Source: Desarmillaria ectypa
Lineage: Eukaryota > Basidiomycota > Agaricomycetes > Agaricales > Physalacriaceae
Direction: 5' to 3'
Assembly (NCBI GenBank): GCA_030407005.1
Contig: JAUDYN010000006.1
Coordinates: 992,001-1,056,000, forward strand
DNA length: 64,000 nt
Each line of letters opens with the position of its first letter. Positions within the stretch are counted from its first letter, which is position 1. Both the position numbers and the translations under genes were made by a program. A model generated the notes under the pieces. The model was not told the DNA's origin. It was given only the letters and a program-made list of their open reading frames with translations, and searched no databases. Below, piece after piece: positions 43,535-54,059 of the stretch.

Positions 43535-44280
43535 TGTTCATGGTCTTGAAGAAAGAGCATGACATGAGCGAAGTCTTAGAGCAAATAGATTCCGAATCCG
43601 TGAGAAGCTATTACTTACATATCCAAAAGTTATTTCTGGAAGACAAGGACTCACGGGAGCTTCTTTCAGGACGCTCATGTGATGTAAACAAAATCATACA
43701 ATATAAAAAGTGAGGACAGATGTAGACTCGATTCCTCCATACCCGCGATGCACAGTCGATCGCGGAGTGGACCCGAATGATCGATTGTGTGATGGAGGGC
43801 TAGGTGCTTCCGCCGGCTATCCCTGGGAACTCGTTCAGTTGCAGCAAAACTGCTCCCCCTGCTCCTACGGCTGGATCTTCCAATACATAGTGAAACATCC
43901 GTAGGAACAAATGACGCGAACTTTAGACGATAATAGGCGAGGTAAGTGTTATCCATTTAAGAGGATGAGAAAGTGGTCTCGAAGATACTTTACATGTCCT
44001 CTATTTTAATTGCATCTTCTATACTGTTAGTAACCAAGTGGCTATTCGATACGAACTGAGACCTCCACATGACGAGTGACTCACTTGAATAAAGCGCATC
44101 CCGATAATATATAAGCGTCGAATGACTAGCCCGTATCATATTATAGGGAAATTGACATCCATCTCCGAGGCATTCTAACATTTCCAAGGTACATCACTGT
44201 CTAGGTCCGTGATAGGGGGTATAAGTGAAGGGTGTCAATAGTTCGCAGTCTATCGTGTTAATGAAAAAAAAAAAGTCATT
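43535..44280. other. Intergenic, no gene recognised
   Basis: About 750 bp with only short open frames. An A tract at about 44263-44274 lies just beyond the 3' end of the MAG pseudogene. Confidence 0.4.
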
Positions 44281-45510
44281 TTACAAGACCATCACAGCCC
44301 CAAGCATAGAGAAAACTACCACCTAGGCAACTGGCAGTGGTCTCAAAAGGTACCACGTTGATGGACGTAGAGCTGCTCGTGCCGGATCCGCGACTAGAAC
44401 GAAACAAGATGCACTCAACTAGGAACCGTCAGCCTCCAACAACAACATACAACTAACTCACACTTAGTAATAGATGCAGAAAGCGCAGTACTCCCCGACA
44501 CCTGCCATTCCCAACTGTTGGCCCTGGAAGAACGTTGAGTCGCCCATCAGCTGGAAAATATTTGACAGTTCCAAGATCGGAAAGAACACTATGCCCTGTC
44601 GCCTTGGCACGATTCGAAGACCCCAGGCGTCGTGGCTCGCGGGCATATTCCACTCGCAGCCCATCTCGTCGTAGATATGTTGGCCTGGGAAGAGGGATAA
44701 GAGGAAGAGCGAGTAACGCACAATCGGTGGGAACTCGGGTTGCACGAGGGGTGCTGGTCGGACCTGAGGCTTTAAGGAGCGGTGAGTACCGGAGAGGGGG
44801 GAAAATATTGAACGTCCTATCCACTCAAAGATTTGCTCGAGGTTTGGAGAATACGAGACCGCCAACAGATGACCATGAGCATATTGCCTTTTTTTTCGGA
44901 TAGAGGCGTGTAGGTACAGTACAAAATGTGATAATACAAGAGGTGATGATAAGGTGATGATGCATACTCGCAAGGATTATACAAAGATGTAATAGATCAT
45001 AATGTATACCGTTGCCGAGATTTTCTGGCACGGATATGCATTATCACGTGCGTGGAGATTCCAGATTCCGAGCATATCTATACGCATGCACTTGCCAAAA
45101 TACCGTATACATTGTCTCAAAACTCACTAAAACGCGTGCCGTTAGGACTAAAATACAAATCCGCAGGAAACGGAGCCAGAAAATACCCGAATCAGGTACG
45201 GCAAGGTGCGGCACATCACATTGTCACGGAGATGTCACGGATTGTGGCAATGTGCCCACCATACACTGTGATCATGCATAAGCTGAAGCGGCTCCCGACC
45301 GTACATATTATCACATTTTGTACTGTAACAAGGTCAGGCGAGGTAGTTCACCTTTATACACCAAGCAACAAGTTCGACGCGCTTGACTCACATGTCTAGT
45401 GGTGCATATAAGGATGCGGATTTTATTTCTCTAATAGTGGACACCGCGTCAGAACTTGAAGGCAGCTGAGATAGACACGAGTACCGCGATGGGGCGTAAG
45501 TGGCTTTTCC
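44281..45510 (-). pseudogene. Broken copy of the MAG (macrofage activating glycoprotein) gene
   Basis: This is an inverted, degenerate copy of the intact gene at 48.2-49.7 kb. From 5' to 3' on the minus strand, an exon matching the CLWAPPEP/STIGETE region is reduced to CLPSSSDAVSTIREI with a stop, then the RIEVAWCLK exon is RVELVAWCIK. Next come NLEQIFEW, an intact-looking QHIYDEMGCEWNMPAS, STFFQGQ, and a tail whose DNA (near 44281-44400) matches the glycine/serine-rich C-terminus and GPI signal, ending at the same stop context. The first exon with the signal peptide is missing, and frames change between pieces. CpG sites are largely retained here, unlike the copies right of 53 kb. Confidence 0.75.
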
Positions 45511-45639
45511 GATACGAATTTGAAGTTAGACCTCCGCTTGAACGAGACGGCGACGGCGCAACCTTTCCACAATTGAAAACCCCTACAATAGTGTTGTCTA
45601 TACAAATACAATTGATTTCCTTACATCCAAATGGTACAT

Positions 45640-47479
45640 TCAAAGTACATCGCGCCTCTTGATGCCCACCCTACACTTCAGTGGCTTCCTCAAGAACCCC
45701 TCCCTCGTCGGTAACTACCACCACCATCAGGTCACAACCAACCTAAAATAAAGAGCACATACCTCCGCATCAGGATCCTCCAACACGAAATGAAACCTCC
45801 TCGAAATCGACGAAACGATAATCTGCAACTCTAACGATGCGAGATTGCGCCCTACACACGCCCTCGGCCCAAGCGAGAACGGATTGAACGTCTTCTGGAT
45901 GAGCCCATTATCCCTCTCAAACCACCTCTCCGGCCTGTACTTCTCAACATCATCCCCCCACACCTCCGGGTCCCGGTGGATCGTATAACTCGGCACACTC
46001 AAAATCGCACCCTCAGGGAAATGATGTCCATGTACCGTCATCCCTCCCTCGGGCACGATCCGCGGGAGGCCCAGAGCAGACGTAGAGTGCAGCCGTAGAC
46101 CTTCGTTGATACACGCATCGAGGTAAGGGAGGTTCTTCACCTCGTCTGCAGTCGATACGGAATCGTTCAGCTGCTCGTCGAGTTCTTTGTGCAGTTCGGC
46201 TTGGACGTGAGGGTTTCGGGCGAGGTAGTAGATTATGGCACAAGTGGAACTGTAATTTTTTTTTGTCAGAATCAGATCTTCCCCTTGACATAGGCACGCA
46301 CTTGGACGTAGTATCCGAGCCTGCTATCAGAAGCGTGAGAGCCTCGGCAGTAAGCTCTTCTCGGCTCATGGGTTTGCCCTATAAATAAATATATGAATGG
46401 GCGGGTAATGAAATGGAGACCTCAGGGTACCTTGTCATCTTTACCGGCTTGGAGCTTGCTCAGTAAATCCGTTCTATCCGTAGGTGTCGCCAGCCGTTTC
46501 GCGACAGCCATAATAGCGATACCAGCGAGAGACTTCACCGCTTTACCTCCTACCTGGAACATTGGCAATTTTCGGGCGATGGGGCGCCACCACGAGGGAA
46601 AGACACCCATGGTCATTGAAAACTCGCCTCGGTCGTTTAGGATTCGGACGGCTGGTATCTCGACGATTTCGCATGATATTTTTTGACCGATGGCGGCTAG
46701 GCCTTCTTCGTTGCTTTTGGGAACTGGAGCAGAGTCTTTGGCAGCCATGATCATGCCGAAGGGTGCACCAAAGGCGAGATCACCAATTATGTCAAAGGCG
46801 AGGTAGTTGGTCCCTAGATAAGGTGTGAGCAAGGTACAGCTGAGAGTGGAGAACGTACAGGGAAGACAGTCAAGCCAGAGGCGACCATCGCGACCAGACC
46901 AGCCTCCTTCGCCCTCAGTACCTGACTCGCCCTTGACAGCACCATCGAACAGACGCTCCCATTGACTGATAAATTGCCCAACATGGAGGCGCAGACTTGG
47001 TTCGAATTCCAGGACGCTCTTCTGGGAGAATATATGCGATATGATCTTTCGCTTGCGGCTGTGTTGAGCGCGATCCCGAGTGTTGAAGAGGCCTCTTTGA
47101 ATCGAGACAAAGGCGTCATAAAAGGGCGATTTCAAGGCGCCATTACCGTGCGCATACACGACCTGTAGGGCATCTGGGGAAGCAATGGAGAGGTGGTTTG
47201 GTGCTATCCTCACAAAGGTACCTGCAGCCCAAAGTTAGGGAGCGAATGCTGCGGTTTGTCAAGTGTATACTCACCGTACTTTTTGTGCATTTCATGGACT
47301 GTCTCGGACCGGTGGCCTCCATATGATACCCATCCCAACCATGCGTCTGAGAACTTTGCGAGGAAAGGGCCCGGAAAAGAACGAAAGCCGTATGGGTCGA
47401 AGAAGTAGGCTAACAAGTGAAGGAGGAGTGCCGAAGCGAGGACGGCGACGAAGGCAGTGGGTAAGTCGATGTGTGGCAT
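45640..47479 (-). CDS. Cytochrome P450, CYP53-type (benzoate 4-monooxygenase-like)
   Basis: CYP53 enzymes para-hydroxylate benzoate and related aromatics, relevant to lignin-derived compounds. The start at 47479 gives a hydrophobic anchor (TAFVAVLASALLLHLLAY), then GFRSFPGPFLAKFSDAWLGW. Family landmarks are VRIAPNHLSIASPDALQVVY, AHGNGALKSPFYDAFVSIQR, GLFNTRDRAQHSRKRKIISH and FSQKSVLEFEP. The I-helix reads EALTLLIAGSDTTS, the ExxR is in INEGLRLHS, PERF is PERWFERDN, and the haem loop is FNPFSLGPRACVGRNLA with the Cys ligand. After a last intron, EGFLRKPLKCRVGIKRRDVL ends at 45640. All motifs are intact. A partial inverted copy at 53.3 kb and flanking MAG and carboxylesterase copies show the locus has been duplicated. 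Confidence 0.88.
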
Positions 47480-47513
47480 GGGTGGACGGAGTAATAGGAC
47501 ATGTTGGTTGGGG

Positions 47514-47523
47514 TTTTATATAG
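47514..47523 (-). promoter_or_regulatory. TATA box of the CYP53 gene
   Basis: The minus strand reads ctatataaaa here, 35 bp before the start codon at 47479. The short spacing suggests a short 5' leader. Confidence 0.45.
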
Positions 47524-48176
47524 AACGTGACTTGAACCAATTAGACTCAGTTTGAGGATGTAATCGGGATAACATTATTGAAGAAGATCCGTAGAACAGT
47601 AAAGTCAAGTCATGGGTTAAGCGAACTTGGCTTGAGCGACGGGCACGGACAAGTATAAGGTTCTTGGACGATATCTAACCGGCAATCATCACCTTGTCAC
47701 CGGAGAACTCTGTCCTCATCAGTTCTGATACAATATTCCTGGCGTTATACGGTCAGGTATAGTTGATATCAAAGATCGTTATAGGACAGAGTAGACGATA
47801 TCTTTGTTTACTTTACGAACTAACAGCGCCGCTTTCCCAATGGTTACTAATGGTGAAGTTGAACCCTTTCCATCACATTTCGATGTCTAGCTCATAACGC
47901 ACTTTTCAGGAGTTTTGTACGACTTTCATCAGAGATTCCTTGAATAGCACGGACCTACCTGAATACCATCTGAGCTTACCCTCTATCTTCACCGTCGCTG
48001 CATACTAAGATAGAACCTAGTAATGTTCTAATCTTAGCGCTCTTCACAACGGCCACCAAATGATATCTGCAATTCCCTGAAACAACCCCATTATGCTAAA
48101 ATTTTCGTTGCCGCTCCAACTTTCTTCTTTCAACTCTACCAACACTACACCCTTCCTAGCCCCCCCACCCCGCAAA
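47524..48176. other. Divergent promoter region between CYP53 and MAG
   Basis: About 650 bp between divergent starts. No coding signal except a frame that extends the MAG reading frame upstream to 48093. Confidence 0.4.
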
Positions 48177-49716
48177 ATGTACTCTATAGCTGCTCTTTCT
48201 CTTTCTCTTTCCCTCGTCCTAGCCGGTTCACGGGCCCAGAACACATACAGTGCTACTTATCTACCCAACAATGCACCAGAGACATCAGAGGAGGGCCAGA
48301 CTGGCACCAATAAGTGTGGGGATGGGTTCAACCAGACCTCAATGTGTCAGAACGCTTATAGTATGTTCACTTTGACGGCACAGCAGTGATAGTGCTAACC
48401 AGCTGTTCAGTCAATGGAGTGGATGACTTGTACGCGCCTAACCGCCCAATACGCCCCATCGTGGTACTTATATCCATCTCAGCTGCCTTTGGGCTCCACC
48501 AGAGCCTGGGGCAACGTCTACTATTGGAGAAACAGAGGTACATTTGCCCATCTGGATCCTTGTATGTATCACTGAACATTCGGCTCAAGCGCATCGAAGT
48601 CGCATGGTGTCTAAAGGTGAATTACCTCTCTCAACCTTATCACCTACATACCTCACCGACATCGCTTACCTTTACAGGAAGGCTACGGGGCCCGCTTAAT
48701 TCCAGATGGAGCCATCACCGGCGCACACTTTGTCCAAACGCCTGATTTCGTGCAAATCACCGGTCAGTCTCACTGCCACACCTCATGGCACCCAACTAAA
48801 ACGTAGATGATCACAGGTTCGGGAAACCTGACGATGCTGAACATCCCAACCGGCGATGGCGGAGGCGAGTTGGATCCCCACGGGGCTGACGGGAATGGTA
48901 TCTAAAGTTTCCCTCCATCCGAAAAAAAGGCAGTACGCTTATGGTCATATAGGCAACCCCATCGGCGGTCTCGTATTCTCCAAAGCTTTTGGAAACCTCG
49001 AGCAGATCTTTGAGTGGACAGTACGTCTAACCCTCCCTCCTCCCTCTCCAACACTTATCAGCGCCCCTCAGAACTTCATGTCCGACCAGCAATTCTGCTT
49101 CCGCGCGTGTAACCCCGCCGGAAAGCAAGCTCCCACATATTGTACGCAACTCGCTCTTCCTCTTCCCCTCCTCACCCCCTCTTTCCAGGCCAACACATCT
49201 ACGACGAGATGGGCTGCGCATGGAACATGCCTGCGAGCTACGACGCTGGGGTCTTCGAGTCGTGTCAGGGTGATAGCGGCGAGGTAGGTGTAGTTTTCTT
49301 TCTCACATCATTTTCTGATCTTGAACTGACATTCTCCAGCCGATGGGCGTGTACAGCGGCTCGACGTTCTCCCAGGGGCAGCCGTCGACGCCCTCAGCCC
49401 ACGCCGCGCCGTCTTCGTCCAACTGCCAGACGACGTCGACGGTTGGGAACGGGCACCAAGTGTCGGGGAGCAGTGTGCTTTCGAGCGTTACTGCGTCTAT
49501 TACTAGTGTAAGTTATAGGTTGGTGCAACTTTGTTGTTGGGAGCTGACAGCTCCTAGTCTGGTGTATCCGGCTCTCGTACTAGTAGCGGATCCGGCGCGA
49601 GCGCAACTAGCAGCTCTAATGGTGCGTTTGTCAACGCGATGCCTTTTGAGACCCATTTCTACACTGTAGTTTCGGTGGTGGTTTTTTCTATGCTTGGAGC
49701 GGTGATGGTTTTGTAA
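48177..49716 (+). CDS. MAG-type secreted, GPI-anchored glycoprotein (macrofage activating glycoprotein homologue)
   Basis: These basidiomycete proteins are annotated as macrofage activating glycoprotein; their fungal role is unknown, probably at the cell surface. The start at 48177 gives a signal peptide (MYSIAALSLSLSLVLAGSRA), then NTYSATYLPNNAPETSEEG and CGDGFNQTSMCQNAY. Short exons follow: INGVDDF joined to CLWAPPEPGATSTIGETE, RIEVAWCLK, EGYGARLIPDGAITGAHFVQ, GGGELDPHGADGNG, NPIGGLVFSKAFGNLEQIFEW, NFMSDQQFCFRACNP, QHIYDEMGCAWNMPASYDA, and PMGVYSGSTFSQGQPSTPSA. A serine/threonine/glycine-rich tail ends in a hydrophobic GPI-type signal (TVVSVVVFSMLGAVMVL) at 49716. The upstream in-frame ATG (48093) would bury the signal peptide, so 48177 is preferred. 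About ten introns are needed; no break was seen. Confidence 0.82.
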
Positions 49717-50029
49717 ACGACTTTCTCATTAACACAACAGACTATGAACTATTGACACTCTTTACTTATACCACCTATAGATAGGACATTCTACATGAAC
49801 TTGATGATGTACCCCGGAAGATGGATGTTAACTCCGCTATACGATGCGGGCAAGTCACCGCGGTGCATACTTATCAGCGGGATATCATGTCTGCGTTTCG
49901 GATGTCTTTTGAGTGAATAGATTTGATCTAAGACTTATATGATACAACTTGCTTTCAAAACTCGTAGCCAAACATAGTATATCACACCGCAAACAATCAA
50001 GTTACATTTGCATCAAATCTTAATTCCTC
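49717..50029. other. Intergenic, no gene recognised
   Basis: Short spacer between MAG and the carboxylesterase remnant. No coding signal seen. Confidence 0.4.
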
Positions 50030-50560
50030 CTCCTTCAGGTTATGCCAGAAATTGCACTTGGCAAACGACGCATCCGTAATATTCTCGAGATGTATACCAC
50101 TGTGATGAGGTAGCATGCACGGGTTTCCCGTGGCCTACAATCGTCGTAGGAATTCGAATGGCTGTGTAGATTACAAACTCGACATACAGTCCCCTCTGGT
50201 AGCGGGCATGCCACCAGTAGCAAACAACGTCCAATATTCACACATAGCTTCGAAGAGCGCCAAATCATCTAAAGACAAGGTCGAAGAAGACGGGAAGTGC
50301 CCTTCAAGATCATCGCCATGGTCTGTAAAGATCCTCTCAACATATTCACTATCGTAGGCAGGTGCGAAGCTCATCAAATGACTATCTCCCATTGCTGCTA
50401 CAGAAAGATACCTTCCGTGTCACCTCTCAGCCTAAGCAGACGCGAGAAGGAACTTCTCATAGCTGTCTACCTGGAACATCGTAGACCCCGCGCCCGCTGA
50501 TTCGCCCCAAATCGTCGGGCGCGTTGTACGAGAAGCAACGTGTAGTGTGGTTCATTTCTG
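50030..50560 (-). pseudogene. Type-B carboxylesterase remnant, copy A (internally deleted)
   Basis: The minus strand carries pieces of a type-B carboxylesterase. One reads AIGDSHLMSFAPAYDSEYVE and IFTDHGDD, then LSLDDLALFEAMCEYWTLFA and the following TGGMPAT. The sequence aligns by eye with copy B at 54.06-55.26 kb, but about 650-700 bp that copy B has between 54380 and 55040 is missing, joining ccatgg directly to tctgtaaagatc near 50320. The nucleophile region is only partly present (the DNA at 50486-50504 corresponds to GESAGAG-type coding). N-terminal coding is absent. CpG sites are kept, unlike in copy B. Confidence 0.72.
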
Positions 50561-50995
50561 CCACGAAGGCACCTAGTCGTTAACCAAGCTAGTAAGAAGA
50601 AAGTCACGGTCGGACCGAAAATTCAATATATTAGGTCAAACTATGAGAGCTTCACAGGTCGATGTTTAACGGTGAAAATGTGTCCAACTTTAGACGAAAC
50701 CTTTGGTTGGGGTTTGAATTCAGGGATAAGGCGGCCAAGTGAATCGAAATTCGCTCCGGTAGCGAAACTGAAGCTTGAAACCCTAAATAAGTATGGACCT
50801 CGTTCGTAGAGCTTGCGATCATCGGAAATAAAATAAGCTTCCACACATAATGCCTGGTGTGTCAAGAGTACATACAACTTGAACTTTGATTCAAGGACGT
50901 GTTGTCAAAGCAGGGACTACAAGAAAGAGAAAAGTTTGTATCTTCCGAATCAACATCGGAGCTTCTTACCGACGGGAGAGTAGCACCGTCTATTT

Positions 50996-52677
50996 TCATC
51001 GTCTCCACATCAAGTTCGCAAAAGTGATTCGTGGTGCCAAATCCCATGGCCCTTCTACGACTACTACGATATCAAAACCATCTTCTTGAAAATGGGACAA
51101 ACTGCGCAGCCATGGACTCTATGGCGGATCTTAATGTGCAGGTAACTCGTATGGCATCGAGTGGTGAAACATGCCGGCATGAGTCAATCATAGAAGTGAG
51201 TGAACTCCACGAGGTTAAATCAACGCCTGACGACTGGTGAAGATGTAGACGTCGTAAGTTGGGCAGGACGGCTGAAGAGAAAGTCAAAGTGTTGAAAAAA
51301 GCTGTCCTTGGTGAACCGGAGTGTGATGTCAAGGCATGACAGCGACTGCATCATGGAGAGGGATTGTTGGAGAAATACTGGGCAGCACATTAAGCCTGGA
51401 CCAACAGCAAGACTATCGACGCAGCAACCAGAACGGCGAACCAAGCCATTCAGGTTGTTTGCACCCTGGTTCGGGAGGATACTGAAAAGGCGTGATTCCA
51501 AGGTGAGATCTTGAAGAGAGGGTAAATGTAAGTGTTGAAGTAAGCATGTGGAATCTACATATGTGATATGGGTTTAGAGCGGGATCGGATATATTCAACA
51601 TGTTGAATCATTGAGGAATGAAGGTGGTACTCCTCAAGAAACCGGATATGTCACTAGATGAATGAGATCGGTAGCACATCCTGCGAGATGTGTGACATGC
51701 TCAGGCAACCCGAAGTTATCCAGGTCATGCGTCCTGTACAATACCACCTTGCGAAGGCGAGGGGCACTAGAGAAAATGGTCGTATCGCATTCTGGTAAGA
51801 TTCTCCTTGGCTGATGCTGACACCATTAGGTACAGCAGCAACGATTCCAATGCTGGGAGATCTCCTTTAACAATATTCATCTCATCTAAGAACTACAGTT
51901 CTAGACGCAGTACAACGTGCCTCCATCGACGACAGTGCTGAAAAATCGCCGCAAAGACCTAAATAGATGTAGTTGGACCCGAAATAAAAGTGGTGATATC
52001 CAAAGGGTGCGAACCGGAGCGACGAAAAATGGTTTCAAGGAGAGCAGGAGCATTTTTGCAGCTGTTGACATGAAATTGATACTTAGACGGAACCGGAGAG
52101 AGGGGGAGGATAGGACGGTATCCCGCCAGAGTCCACAGACGTGACCGAGAATCCATGGCCCCTCAGCGGTGCTGAAAACGTTGCCGTAATAATCCCAATC
52201 ACGTCTTTGAACTTGTTGGAATATGACTAGTAGGATATCATTTGAAAGGCGGCGTGTGGGGGCTAGTGTCGAAGCCCGTGACTGGTATGATTTTCGTATT
52301 TTATTACGGTGGACCTGCATCTTTCGCTCGACTTGCTTGAGACGATCAAGCAAGGCACTGTACCCTAACTCCTGCTCCTGGATATGGGCTATGGTAGAGC
52401 AGATATACGGTTTGTCTGTGTCAAGAAGCGGTCGCCTGGCGCGGAGTAAATCTGAAGCCTCGAAATTGAGGCCATCGAGTGGCAGTAAAGACGGCTCTAG
52501 GATTGACTGTTCTAAAGCGTTTAAGTGAAAGGCTGCGGATTCGAAAGTACGACTCTTTCCCATTATTTTTTCTGATATTTCGTTAGCTACATTGAAAAAA
52601 AAATATGCGAGATCGTCGTACATGATTCGTTGGAACATGTCCTCGTAAACATGTCCAAACTGAATGAGACTTGACAC
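50996..52677 (-). CDS. F-box protein of the Agaricomycete type, frame probably broken
   Basis: The 5' part is one frame from 52677: a coiled-coil-like segment (ALLDRLKQVERKMQVHRNK), then the F-box (LAPTRRLSNDILLVIFQQV) and EGPWILGHVCGLWRDTVLSS, which is the usual arrangement of this mushroom family. Leucine-rich pieces follow: FRSLRRFF, GDLPALESLLLYL, SSAPRLRKVVLYRTHDLDN, LNGLVRRSGCCVDSLAVGP and LPNLRRLHLHQSSGVDLTSW. The conserved C-terminus EGPWDLAPRITFANLMWRR, ending at 50996, lies in a different frame from the preceding exon with no convincing intron. One or two frameshifts near 51.3 and 51.1 kb are therefore likely. It sits between the two carboxylesterase copies. Confidence 0.58.
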
Positions 52678-53309
52678 TCGGCCGGATGTCCGGCACAGAC
52701 TCCCGACTCATAAAAACTGAACGTTGTGAGCTGACGGAGTTTGCGGAGGCAGCAAGCATAAGGTGCTGACTAAGCGGATGAGAAACATTTTCAACTCTCG
52801 ATTGCAGCCAGCATCGTATACGCTCGGAATCGTCAATGATCAAACTCTATGTTGGGATTTGAGAGTTGAGCCGAGATGATGGCAATCCGGCATCATGCCG
52901 AACTTGCTGATTAAGAGAGAAATATTAGGAAAGTTGTAGAAGATTCTAGTAAATTAGTATTTAGTATATAAGTAAGTAGGTACAGTAGTGTACATCTGCA
53001 TGCGTTTGCAGAGCTCAGCCAAGCGCAATACTATTGGCCTGACACTGCACATGTACTAACTGGGAACAAACTGATCTATTCATCCCCCATTTTTCACAAC
53101 ACTCTAGTCCAATGTCTGGCATGCAGCAGCATGCATTCGGCTTTGATGCTGCTGTAACGTGCATGAATCCTAGCTCCAGCCTTTGAAACTCCACACCTTT
53201 AGAAAATGGCCCTCAGACCTGCCTGAGCTGCAGATGTTTATAGGTAAATCTGATCATCAAACTACAAAATATGTACTTTTGATTCCAATTCTTTGTGAGC
53301 TGGCAGTTC

Positions 53310-53655
53310 AGCGAGAGGTGGTTCAAGAGGGATAATGGGCTCATCTAGAAGATACTCAACCAGTCCTCTCTTGGGCCCAGGTGGGAGGTTTTATTTTGGC
53401 TACGTGAAAGTGGCTGATTTGTTCCTTGTTTCTTGCAGGGCATGTGTAGGGGAATAATTGGGGTTGCAGATTATCATTTCATCAGTTTTGAGGAGGTTCC
53501 ATTTCATGTTAGAGGATCCTGATGCAGAGTATGTCTCTTTTTTATGTATGTTGTAGTGAGCTAATAGTGGTTGGTGCTAGTTACTGATGAAGGAAGGATT
53601 CTTGAGGAAGCTGTTGAAGTGTAGGGTGGGTATTAAGAGGCATGATGTCCTTTGA
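53310..53655 (+). pseudogene. CYP53 3' fragment, inverted and CpG-depleted
   Basis: The plus strand matches the last third of the CYP53 gene at 45.6-47.5 kb. It reads RWFKRDNGLI, a stop, then SLGPG, a 58-bp intron-like insert (53381-53438, gtggga to ttgcag), ACVG, LQIIISSVLRRFHFMLEDPD and, after the last intron, KEGFLRKLLKCRVGIKRHDVL ending at 53655. The sequence beyond (to about 53820) still matches the intergenic DNA downstream of CYP53 and the start of the MAG pseudogene, so the duplicated block is larger than the gene piece. Differences are mostly C-to-T and G-to-A. Confidence 0.8.
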
Positions 53656-53825
53656 ATATACCATTTGATGTTAGGAAACCAATTGTATTTATATGGACAG
53701 CACTGTCATAGAGGTTTTCAATTGTACATGTGGAAAGGTTGTGCCATCTCCCCTTTCCTGTGCTCTTTATTCAAGCAGAGGTCTCACTTTAAATTTGTAT
53801 CAGAAAAGCTATTTGGTTCACTAGT
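53656..53825 (+). repeat. Duplicated CYP53-MAG intergenic segment
   Basis: This segment (aattgtatttatatggacag and gaggttttcaattg...) aligns with the minus strand of 45.47-45.64 kb. It holds no gene. It shows the duplication includes spacer DNA, so it was a genomic segment and not an mRNA copy. Confidence 0.7.
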
Positions 53826-54059
53826 GGGGATCTCTGTAGAGGTAAATGGTCAAAACCACTTTCATCCCTTTTCATGTCTAAGGTCGAGTCTTTGGATTGC
53901 ATCAGTCATGCATGCTGTGGAGGTTTTACTCTGTGCTGGAAAATCCTGCCAGAAAGTTTACTGAACAAGTGGGATATCAAGAATCAGTGTGAAACATGAA
54001 AGGACTGCAAACAATCTGGTTACAAACAGCTGAACATAACAAATGAAAAATTTCATCTG

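Noticed and set aside
43128..43562. 144-codon plus-strand ORF
   Set aside because: It is antisense to the single-pass membrane protein gene, whose membrane helix and splice sites are convincing.
48093..48176. Upstream ATG of the MAG gene as true start
   Set aside because: It would place 28 extra residues before a clear signal peptide; the ATG at 48177 fits secretion.
48419..48600. Apparent insertion in the MAG gene at the CLWAPPEP region
   Set aside because: The extra sequence resolves into two ordinary introns (starting gtacgcgcc and gtacatttg) that restore the family reading.
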